DNA of 48,965 nucleotides from a virus. The translations under genes were made by a program, and so were the position numbers. The stretch covers positions 1-48,965 of the IMG/VR virus record IMGVR_UViG_3300029922_000100; one strand, written 5' to 3'. Below are positions 38,289 to 44,514 of the stretch, piece after piece. Under the pieces are notes generated by a model. That model was given only the letters and a program-made list of their open reading frames with translations. It was not told the origin of the DNA and searched no databases. Each line of letters begins with the position of its first letter. Positions within the stretch are counted from its first letter, which is position 1.

Positions 38289-38693
38289 TTACAATTTCTT
38301 CATTAACGGGAAGCAACGATTAACCAATGGTGGCCAGCACTTTGCATTGCAAATATTGGTTCCGGCACTAATATGATAATCACCGTTCAATGAAAATGCC
38401 ATGCTCAATGTCATTAGAATCAGATCATCGCTTGTTTGCGCCATCAAAAAAGAACCGAGTTCGTCAAACATTTCAACAAACATGGGTTCAAAAGTAGGAT
38501 CATTCCATGTCCGTTTCATTACACTAAACCCATGCACATACGGAATATTGGTTGGTGTGCTATTATTCATATAAAAGCTACGAAGTTCGGCAAGCGCGGT
38601 CGTTGCACGAAGTGTATTGTTCCAAACTTGTGTGTAATCGGAACCAAATTGGCTGTGAAGAATGTTGCTAAACTTGATCGTTTCTGCGCTCAT
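38289..38693 (-). CDS. hypothetical protein
   Basis: A 134-residue protein, mainly helical (SQFGSDYTQVWNNTLRATTALAELRSFY; FEPMFVEMFDELGSFLMAQTSDDLILMTLSMAF). Unrecognised. GGGAGAAAATG ribosome binding site and own promoter. Confidence 0.6.
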   Translation of the reverse strand: MSAETIKFSNILHSQFGSDYTQVWNNTLRATTALAELRSFYMNNSTPTNIPYVHGFSVMKRTWNDPTFEPMFVEMFDELGSFLMAQTSDDLILMTLSMAFSLNGDYHISAGTNICNAKCWPPLVNRCFPLMKKL

Positions 38694-38736
38694 TTTCTCT
38701 CCCTTTCAAGGTTGTTTCTCAATCACTTACATATAT

Positions 38737-38765
38737 AGAATACCAAAATTTTGATTAAATGTCAA
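38737..38765 (-). promoter_or_regulatory. sigma70-type promoter
   Basis: Minus strand TTGACA (38765-38760), 17 bp, TATTCT (38742-38737). A weaker -10 than its neighbours. Confidence 0.75.
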
Positions 38766-38773
38766 CCAAAATC

Positions 38774-39091
38774 TTAATATTTCTTTGTGCAATTGTGGAA
38801 TTTTACATAATCATAATCATACCCCATTGCAAGCATATCAGAATCAATGACTTGTGGGGCAATTTCATCTTCGGTTTTAGCCCAAACCAAATCAGCCGAC
38901 AAAGTTTGTCCATTATTGGAAAAAGTTGCACTACAACCGTGTTTGTGAATCTGCCAATAGTCTCCTGAAATACCAATCACATCATACGCTTTTGCCCCAT
39001 CTGTGGTATGATCAACAGAGGTTTTTGCAAATCGCACATTTAATTTGTTTTGCATCCGAAGAGTTTCAATCGTGTGTGCTTGGCGTCTCAT
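38774..39091 (-). CDS. hypothetical protein
   Basis: A 105-residue protein with a basic N-terminus (MRRQAHTIETLRMQNKLNVRF) and an acidic second half. Unrecognised. AAGGAGAAAATC precedes the ATG. Confidence 0.6.
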   Translation of the reverse strand: MRRQAHTIETLRMQNKLNVRFAKTSVDHTTDGAKAYDVIGISGDYWQIHKHGCSATFSNNGQTLSADLVWAKTEDEIAPQVIDSDMLAMGYDYDYVKFHNCTKKY

Positions 39092-39125
39092 GATTTTCTC
39101 CTTGTCATTTCTCGATTACAAGATT

Positions 39126-39154
39126 AGTATATCAAATAGATAGCAAGAAGTCAA
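39126..39154 (-). promoter_or_regulatory. sigma70-type promoter
   Basis: Minus strand TTGACT, 17 bp, TATACT; matches the promoter at 36904 over ~30 bp. Confidence 0.8.
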
Positions 39155-39204
39155 CCAAAATATGATTTATTTTAAGTCCTTTGTTTTGTGTATGTATATT
39201 TTTG

Positions 39205-39233
39205 TTGACAACCAATCCAAAATTTGATATATT
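39205..39233 (+). promoter_or_regulatory. sigma70-type promoter with leaderless spacing
   Basis: TTGACA (39205-39210), 17 bp, TATATT (39228-39233). The ATG at 39240 is only 6 bp beyond the -10 box. Divergent from the promoter at 39126. Confidence 0.8.
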
Positions 39234-39239
39234 TAAAAC

Positions 39240-40421
39240 ATGAAGAACGCCACTATTACAAATCGATCATTTGTGCCAACTAATCCGAAGCCAATTAAGG
39301 CTCTGCATTTTCGTGGAGATGGCGCAAAGTTTGTTGGTGAAACTGAACCAACATGGCCTAATATTGAAGTCCAAAATGATTGGACACAGGATGAATATGA
39401 GACACATATTGGACTTGCTTTAAATTGGATGGCTGCAACGCAAGATGACAAGAGTATTATTTCTTTGGCTCTTGCGGCAATCAATCAAAATGGTCACCGT
39501 TCCGATATTGTTGATGCAATTAAGAATTCAACTCGGAGTTTTTCAACAACCGCAGCCAGAATTATTCGTGCGGCGAGTGTTGGTTTTCATCTTCGTTTTG
39601 GAACTCGTCGTTTTTTGGTTCGCGAAATTAGACGTTGTGTTAAGAGTCAAAAAACATCTTCGGAACGCATTGAAACCAATAAACCATCAATTCAAGAAAA
39701 TTTGACTAATCGGTTTCGTGTTGTTCGCGGCGAACTCGATGTTCTCTTTGATACTTTCATTGAGAGTGATTATACTTCCAGCAAAAACAAAGTATCCGAT
39801 ATTTTGAGTAAGCCTGAGACATCTGTTCCGGCCAATCGCACAAAGGAATTGGTTGATCATTGTCAGAGGTATTTGGATGAATATTCCATGGCACTTGCTG
39901 GTAAGCCACCTTCGTTGGCCGAAGCATATGCTCCGCTTGGAAAGCGTAAGATCAAGGCTGCGATTACATGGTGGGAACAGGCAATTACTGACATCAACAC
40001 TTTTGGACAACAGAAACTTGTAATGCGCAAGACTCGCAAGCGCAAACCACAACCCCCAACTAAGATTGTTGGTAAGTTGAAGTTTCTCAAGACATTTCCG
40101 GCATTGAAGTTGGCCAGTATTGAACCAACTCAGTTGTTGAAGTGCAGCGAAGTTTGGGTATATAACACCAAACTTAGGAAGATTGGAATTTATGTAACTT
40201 TGGGTGGTGTTCCTTTTGAAATTAAGGGAACTCGTTTGACAAACATCGATCCATTAAAGAGTGTTCAAAAGACTTTGCGTAAGCCAGATGAGCAGTTGAA
40301 GGAATTCAGTAACTATAGTAAGGCTGGAGCTATCAAGTGGTTTAACAATATTCGTGCAGTGGCAACCAAGATGCGCGAAGCCATCAACGGCGATAGTATC
40401 TTGTTGAAAGGGGTTAAGTAA
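39240..40421 (+). CDS. conserved large-phage protein, leaderless
   Basis: A 393-residue basic protein. The C-terminal third (LKCSEVWVYNTKLRKIGIYV, FEIKGTRLTNIDPLKSVQKTLRKPDEQLKEF) follows a pattern I associate with conserved proteins of unknown function in large myoviruses. The middle is helical with a basic stretch (MRKTRKRKPQPP). No ribosome binding site fits before the ATG, which coincides with the predicted transcription start. Possibly DNA- or RNA-binding. Confidence 0.65.
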   Translation: MKNATITNRSFVPTNPKPIKALHFRGDGAKFVGETEPTWPNIEVQNDWTQDEYETHIGLALNWMAATQDDKSIISLALAAINQNGHRSDIVDAIKNSTRSFSTTAARIIRAASVGFHLRFGTRRFLVREIRRCVKSQKTSSERIETNKPSIQENLTNRFRVVRGELDVLFDTFIESDYTSSKNKVSDILSKPETSVPANRTKELVDHCQRYLDEYSMALAGKPPSLAEAYAPLGKRKIKAAITWWEQAITDINTFGQQKLVMRKTRKRKPQPPTKIVGKLKFLKTFPALKLASIEPTQLLKCSEVWVYNTKLRKIGIYVTLGGVPFEIKGTRLTNIDPLKSVQKTLRKPDEQLKEFSNYSKAGAIKWFNNIRAVATKMREAINGDSILLKGVK

Positions 40422-40437
40422 ATGACTTATTTACAAA

Positions 40438-40713
40438 ATGGTAATTTTTAAGATAAAAAAGACTACCGTTATCTCATGTTTTGGGAAGACATATACAACG
40501 CCCAAAGGATTTGCTTCCGCTTTGGCTGAGAGAATGTCAGATAGAATGATGTTTTGATTTCATGATAGAGGAATTAATACCAAGAAGTATGGTGCTCCAT
40601 ATTTGAGCAAAAGTCATGAACGAGAATTGAAGAAGTATAATGCTAATTGTTCTAGACTTCGTGCTAAAGCATTTAGACGAATTCTTCCTATCGTTAAAAA
40701 ATTGTGGGTATGA
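40438..40713 (+). pseudogene. small basic gene with an internal TGA
   Basis: ATG 40438 reads 39 codons (MVIFKIKKTTVISCFGKTYT...), stops at TGA 40555-40557, and the same frame continues for 51 codons (FHDRGINTKKYGAPYLS..., RRILPIVKKLWV) to TGA 40711. Both halves have the same basic, helical, coding-like composition. Most likely a nonsense mutation in a ~91-residue gene; readthrough or two separate peptides are alternatives. Confidence 0.5.
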
Positions 40714-40716
40714 TAT

Positions 40717-40956
40717 ATGACAGCCGATGAAGCAAAATCAATGGTTTTATCATGCTATCCCGATGCTTGTTTACGTAAATGGGGTATTGGCAGGAATAGT
40801 GGACTTAATTTTATAATTGTCGGTGGTAGTATGGAATTGGGAACAACTTTTAGGTGTAAAAATCACAGCATGTCAATTGAAATATTTGAAGGATTGACGT
40901 GGAAACAGGCAGCGGATAGAATTATGAATCAAATGATGCATACGTTGGAGTCTTAA
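40717..40956 (+). CDS. FV-IYPdA family, plus array member 1
   Basis: 79 residues, of the DEAKSMV subtype: MTADEAKSMVLSCYPDACL...LTWKQAADRIMNQMMHTLES. First gene of the plus array, 3 bp after the broken gene. Confidence 0.75.
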   Translation: MTADEAKSMVLSCYPDACLRKWGIGRNSGLNFIIVGGSMELGTTFRCKNHSMSIEIFEGLTWKQAADRIMNQMMHTLES

Positions 40957-40959
40957 TAT

Positions 40960-41181
40960 ATGACACTCGATGAAGCAAAATCAATGGTTATATCTATATA
41001 TCCAGATGCATATGTTATAACTTGGGAAGATGGAACAAATATTGTGTATGAATATGAATCTTATGAAAATGCAGATAAGTATTGTGCAAGATCGCTTGGT
41101 TGGAGTAAAAATGAAGATCAAGCGTGGATACATAGTGCAGAATGGTTGAGTTGGGTAATGTTACATAAATTGGAGTCATAA
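40960..41181 (+). CDS. FV-IYPdA family, plus array member 2
   Basis: 73 residues. MTLDEAKSMVISIYPDAYV shows recent duplication with member 1, but the centre is unrelated (EYESYENADKYCARSLGW). Ends WVMLHKLES. TAATG overlap with member 3. Confidence 0.78.
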   Translation: MTLDEAKSMVISIYPDAYVITWEDGTNIVYEYESYENADKYCARSLGWSKNEDQAWIHSAEWLSWVMLHKLES

Positions 41182-41402
41182 TGACAAATAAAGAATTTGT
41201 AAAATCGATTTATCCAGATGCTCGATGCAAAATGTTATATATGCGCGGCGAAAAAACTGGATTATGGAGAATTCATGGAATTCCGATGAGCGTCATAGAA
41301 ATGCGATTAATGTATCCCATGACATATTATTCGGTTTCAATGGCGTGGAAAGAAATTGCAATAGATATCAAAAGAATGGTGTTGAGAAAGTTGGAATCAT
41401 AA
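41181..41402 (+). CDS. FV-IYPdA family, plus array member 3
   Basis: 73 residues. MTNKEFVKSIYPDARCKML is consensus-like and matches minus-array starts. Ends IKRMVLRKLES. TAATG overlap. Confidence 0.8.
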   Translation: MTNKEFVKSIYPDARCKMLYMRGEKTGLWRIHGIPMSVIEMRLMYPMTYYSVSMAWKEIAIDIKRMVLRKLES

Positions 41403-41614
41403 TGGATGAAAATGAAAAATTTGTAAAATCATTTTATCCTTGTGCTGAATGTTATAATCTAAATTTTGGCGGAAATAAAAAAGATGGTTGGTGGCAAGTG
41501 TGCGGTATGAGAACAATGCAAAATGATAGACATTATAGAAATAGTAAGGCGGAAGCGTGGGAAGAAGCGCGTGAAATTATACAAAAAGATTTTTTGAGAA
41601 AATTAGAATCATGA
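41402..41614 (+). CDS. FV-IYPdA family, plus array member 4
   Basis: 70 residues from ATG 41402 (MDENEKFVKSFYPCAECYN); the longer frame upstream only re-reads member 3. Ends AWEEAREIIQKDFLRKLES. ATGA overlap with member 5. Confidence 0.78.
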   Translation: MDENEKFVKSFYPCAECYNLNFGGNKKDGWWQVCGMRTMQNDRHYRNSKAEAWEEAREIIQKDFLRKLES

Positions 41615-41853
41615 CAAATAAAACATTGTGTAAGTCGATATATAAAGGTGCATGGTGCGAGGATAGCTGGAAAAATACAGGAAAAAGACTTTCAGTTAGT
41701 CCATGGACTAGGAAAAACGAAAGATTTATAATACGTTTTAATCAAAAGAGATATATTAACGATATAATGACAATGGCTTGGGGATCAACAGAAAAAGAAG
41801 CATGGAAAATTTTGGCAGAAGATATTAAAAATGAAATGCTTTATAACTTGTAG
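41611..41853 (+). CDS. FV-IYPdA family, plus array member 5, truncated by a point mutation
   Basis: 80 residues ending MLYNL. The DNA reads TTGTAGTCATAA where other members have TTGGAGTCATAA, so one G-to-T change turned the Glu codon into a stop and removed the final ES. N-terminus TLCKSIYKGAWCE is also diverged. Confidence 0.72.
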   Translation: MTNKTLCKSIYKGAWCEDSWKNTGKRLSVSPWTRKNERFIIRFNQKRYINDIMTMAWGSTEKEAWKILAEDIKNEMLYNL

Positions 41854-41858
41854 TCATA

Positions 41859-42083
41859 ATGAATTATAAAGAAAAGGTATTGATAATTTATCCAGATGCT
41901 TATTGTAAAGTATTTGAGTCTTATCGGTTAACAGAATTTAGAATATGGAATGCAGAAATTTCTATCTATAGAGATACAACGAATTATTATGCATTGCTTG
42001 GATGTAGTGATACTGAAAATAATGCTTGGAAAGATGCATGGAATAATATTCAAATAAATATGTTGGAGAAATTGGAGTCATAA
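41859..42083 (+). CDS. FV-IYPdA family, plus array member 6
   Basis: 74 residues. MNYKEKVLIIYPDAYCKVF (YKEKV subtype) and NAWKDAWNNIQINMLEKLES. The ending closely matches member 8 and minus member 14. Confidence 0.8.
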   Translation: MNYKEKVLIIYPDAYCKVFESYRLTEFRIWNAEISIYRDTTNYYALLGCSDTENNAWKDAWNNIQINMLEKLES

Positions 42084-42343
42084 TGACAGATAAAAAATTT
42101 GTGCAATCAATAATTCCGTCTGCAACATGTAGAACTCTTGATAATACTGATTTACCAATAGGTCCAATGTATGATAAAGGAAATCCATTATATGTAGTGT
42201 ATGCAGTGGATGCACAGGATCGACAATATTTGGTTGGTTATAGCGTTATATCAATAAAAGATGCATGGTTTACCGTTGCTGAAACCTTCCGACATAAAAT
42301 GCTTTCGAGATTGGAGTCTCAGTGGATTTTAAAGAAAAAGTAA
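42083..42343 (+). CDS. FV-IYPdA family, plus array member 7, stop lost
   Basis: 86 residues. After the usual RLES end the frame continues QWILKKK because the expected TAA/TGA is changed (GAGTCTCAGTGG). The result is a 22-bp overlap with member 8. The N-terminus is FVQSIIPSATC. Confidence 0.72.
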   Translation: MTDKKFVQSIIPSATCRTLDNTDLPIGPMYDKGNPLYVVYAVDAQDRQYLVGYSVISIKDAWFTVAETFRHKMLSRLESQWILKKK

Positions 42344-42579
42344 TAAATATTTATCCAGATGCCAGATGTGATATGAATAAACGTAGATTATATCCATCGG
42401 AATTTGAATTCAGAATTTACACAATTGAAAAAAGAACATATATAGAATATAATTTTAGAGTAAACAATGAATATGCAATAATTCATAAGTTGCTTGGTGT
42501 TGCTCCCGATGAAAACAATGCTTGGAAAAATGCATGGAATAATATTGAAAAACTAATGTTGGAGAAATTGGAACAATGA
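42322..42579 (+). CDS. FV-IYPdA family, plus array member 8, GTG start
   Basis: 85 residues. GTG 42322 occupies the position of ATG in other members (MDFKEKVINIYPDARCD). Ends NAWKNAWNNIEKLMLEKLEQ. ATGA overlap with member 9. Confidence 0.75.
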   Translation: MDFKEKVINIYPDARCDMNKRRLYPSEFEFRIYTIEKRTYIEYNFRVNNEYAIIHKLLGVAPDENNAWKNAWNNIEKLMLEKLEQ

Positions 42580-42785
42580 TAAAACGAGATGTAGTAATAA
42601 GTTCATATCCAATGGCAATATGTAAAAAAATTACTTATCCAAGGGGAGCATATTTTCTGATTTATGATGATATTAATTCAAAAATTCCAAAATTACTTGG
42701 ATATGATATGGAATCAGAAAATAATGCATGGATACAAGCATCTAATATTCTTGAAAAAGAAATGTTGCGAGTTTTGGAAAAATAA
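42576..42785 (+). CDS. FV-IYPdA family, plus array member 9
   Basis: 69 residues. MIKRDVVISSYPMAICKK...NNAWIQASNILEKEMLRVLEK. TAATG overlap with the DUF4116-like gene. Confidence 0.75.
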   Translation: MIKRDVVISSYPMAICKKITYPRGAYFLIYDDINSKIPKLLGYDMESENNAWIQASNILEKEMLRVLEK

Positions 42786-42958
42786 TGACAGAAAAAGAAC
42801 AATTGATTGCCGTTAATAAAAATGGTTATTTCATTCGATTTATTCAAAACCCAAGTGAATCTGTGCAATTGGCTGCGGTTAATGAAGATGGTCAGGCCAT
42901 TAAATATATTGAAAACCCAACAATATCGGTTCAAATGTTGGCCAAATTATTGTCTTGA
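42785..42958 (+). CDS. DUF4116-like repeat protein, complete
   Basis: 57 residues made of two ~20-residue repeats (AVNKNGYFIRFIQNPSESVQ and AVNEDGQAIKYIENPTISVQ). It is unrelated to the surrounding family although embedded in its operon. Its last 20 residues match the partial gene at 2-70. Too short for most automated gene calls. Confidence 0.65.
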   Translation: MTEKEQLIAVNKNGYFIRFIQNPSESVQLAAVNEDGQAIKYIENPTISVQMLAKLLS

Positions 42959-42968
42959 AGGGAATATT

Positions 42969-43172
42969 ATGACTAATAAAAAATTCGTTTTATCTTGTTA
43001 CCCAGAAGCAATATGTGATGTCACTGAGTTAAATAATGGAAAACTATATTGTGTATTTCAAAATAATTTAACAAATAAAATATTGGGGTATAGTGAATAT
43101 TCGAGCACAATTGCATGGAGAAGTGCATCTATTTATTTAAGAGAATTAATGCTGGAGAAATTGGAGTCATAA
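42969..43172 (+). CDS. FV-IYPdA family, plus array member 10
   Basis: 67 residues from ATG 42969 with an AAGGGAAT ribosome binding site. MTNKKFVLSCYPEAICDV...AWRSASIYLRELMLEKLES. TAATG overlap with the next gene. Confidence 0.78.
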   Translation: MTNKKFVLSCYPEAICDVTELNNGKLYCVFQNNLTNKILGYSEYSSTIAWRSASIYLRELMLEKLES

Positions 43173-43405
43173 TGTCTTATTTTGATGAACTACCGATGTC
43201 AGATAAAGAACAGGTTTTGAAATTGTATCCAAATGCAAAATGTGTTCGTGATTGCAGTCCTTCAAATAAAATGCCTCGTTGGTGGATATTAGTAAGTGAC
43301 AATAATATGCCATTAACAGTAACTTATATAAATGAAGATGCTGCTTGGCAATGGGCATTGGCAATAATAAATAAAGATATTATGGATAAATTAAAAGGTA
43401 TTTGA
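43172..43405 (+). CDS. FV-IYPdA family, plus array member 11
   Basis: 77 residues. An 8-residue N-terminal extension precedes SDKEQVLKLYPNAKCVRD. Ends DIMDKLKGI. The TGA stop lies inside the TTGACA of the IF-1 promoter. Confidence 0.72.
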   Translation: MSYFDELPMSDKEQVLKLYPNAKCVRDCSPSNKMPRWWILVSDNNMPLTVTYINEDAAWQWALAIINKDIMDKLKGI

Positions 43406-43430
43406 CAAAAACAAATAAAATAGATATAAT
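43402..43430 (+). promoter_or_regulatory. consensus sigma70 promoter for the IF-1 gene
   Basis: TTGACA (43402-43407), 17 bp, TATAAT (43425-43430): a perfect consensus, stronger than any other in the window. Confidence 0.9.
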
Positions 43431-43453
43431 GTAAATAAGGAGAAATATAAATT

Positions 43454-43669
43454 TTGGCTAAAAATGATCAGGTTCAAATTCGTGGTAAAGTTTTGAAAAC
43501 TTTACCAAATACAACATGGTTAGTAGAAATTCCGGGAGGACAAGAAATCTCAGTATATCTCGGAGGAAGACTTAGGAAGAATAATATTAGAATTGAGCCG
43601 GGAGATGAGGTAGCTATTGAACTTTCCCCGTATTCACTTGAATTGGGTAGAATAGTTTATCGGTATTAA
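43454..43669 (+). CDS. infA: translation initiation factor IF-1 homologue
   Basis: 71 residues, the same size as bacterial IF-1 (71-72), starting at TTG 43454 with an AAGGAGAAAT ribosome binding site. The whole length follows IF-1: GKVLKTLPNTTWLVEI, GGRLRKNNIRIEPGDEV and ELSPYSLELGRIVYRY. IF-1 is an OB-fold protein that binds the A site of the 30S subunit and helps start-codon selection. A phage copy could bias initiation toward phage messages, many of which here have coupled, leaderless or non-ATG starts. Confidence 0.92.
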   Translation: MAKNDQVQIRGKVLKTLPNTTWLVEIPGGQEISVYLGGRLRKNNIRIEPGDEVAIELSPYSLELGRIVYRY

Positions 43670-43689
43670 TATATTATTGGAAAACCAAA

Positions 43690-43881
43690 ATGACACCAAA
43701 ACAACATATTAGAAAAATATATCCTATGTCACATTGTTTTATTCGATATGATGGAACATATGGAGTATTTGTAGGTGATGGTCGTATATTTATACTTGGA
43801 AATGGCGGAACCTCTGTTCTTGCGTGGGATGATGCATGGTATAATATTCAGCAAGATGTGTTAAGAAAGTTAGAGCAATGA
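43690..43881 (+). CDS. FV-IYPdA family, plus array member 12
   Basis: 63 residues. MTPKQHIRKIYPMSHCFIRYD...LAWDDAWYNIQQDVLRKLEQ. It follows the IF-1 gene by 20 bp and is probably cotranscribed from that promoter. Confidence 0.76.
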   Translation: MTPKQHIRKIYPMSHCFIRYDGTYGVFVGDGRIFILGNGGTSVLAWDDAWYNIQQDVLRKLEQ

Positions 43882-44078
43882 CATCTAGAAAGTATGTTTT
43901 ACAAATATACCCAACTGCATATGTTTGGGTTGAGGGACCACGATATGCAATAATTGCATGTGATCTTTATACTGGAAAAATATTATTTATCAGTCAACAA
44001 GAATTTACTCCAACGAAAGCATGGGCAAGAGCATGGAAACAAATTCAAAAAGACATGGTAAGGAAATTAGAAACATGA
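43878..44078 (+). CDS. FV-IYPdA family, plus array member 13
   Basis: 66 residues. MTSRKYVLQIYPTAYVWVE...KAWARAWKQIQKDMVRKLET. ATGA overlaps on both sides. Confidence 0.78.
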   Translation: MTSRKYVLQIYPTAYVWVEGPRYAIIACDLYTGKILFISQQEFTPTKAWARAWKQIQKDMVRKLET

Positions 44079-44287
44079 CATATAAAGAAAAAGTTTTAAA
44101 TGTTTATGAAAATGCACATGTTTGGATCATGAATGCTAAAGGTGTTCATCCAAAATTTTATATTCAATATTGGTATGATTCTAGGCAATATGTATATTTG
44201 TCAAGATATCAAAAAACCGAGGATGCTGCTTGGGAAGAAGCATGGAATAGAATTCAAAGATTAATGTTATTGAAACTGGAATCATGA
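44075..44287 (+). CDS. FV-IYPdA family, plus array member 14
   Basis: 70 residues from ATG 44075 (MTYKEKVLNVYENAHVWI). Ends AAWEEAWNRIQRLMLLKLES. ATGA overlap with member 15. Confidence 0.78.
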   Translation: MTYKEKVLNVYENAHVWIMNAKGVHPKFYIQYWYDSRQYVYLSRYQKTEDAAWEEAWNRIQRLMLLKLES

Positions 44288-44496
44288 ATTATAAAGAAAT
44301 GGTTTTAAATGTATATCCACGTGCAATATGTTGGTTAAATTATCTAGATTGTGGTTATTACTATTATATTTATTTTTATCATCCTAATGCATTTTCTTAT
44401 ACTCGTCTTGGTAAAAATAGTGATACTGAAGAAGAGGCGTGGAAAAACGCTTGGTATAAAATTGAAAAGGATACATTGGAAAAGTTTGAATCATGA
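44284..44496 (+). CDS. FV-IYPdA family, plus array member 15
   Basis: 70 residues. MNYKEMVLNVYPRAICWLN, an extreme Tyr cluster in the centre (CGYYYYIYFYHPNAFSY), and EAWKNAWYKIEKDTLEKFES. Last member before the structural gene. Confidence 0.78.
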   Translation: MNYKEMVLNVYPRAICWLNYLDCGYYYYIYFYHPNAFSYTRLGKNSDTEEEAWKNAWYKIEKDTLEKFES

Positions 44497-44501
44497 TATT
44501 A

Positions 44502-44509
44502 GATAAATA
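44502..44509 (+). promoter_or_regulatory. late promoter GATAAATA, leaderless spacing
   Basis: GATAAATACATACATG: the motif ends 5 bp before ATG 44515, the same layout as 31908-31921. Confidence 0.6.
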
Positions 44510-44514
44510 CATAC

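Noticed and set aside
40438-40713. Genome-wide TGA recoding to explain the internal TGA
   Set aside because: Dozens of genes here terminate at TGA within ATGA overlaps, so TGA is a normal stop in this phage.
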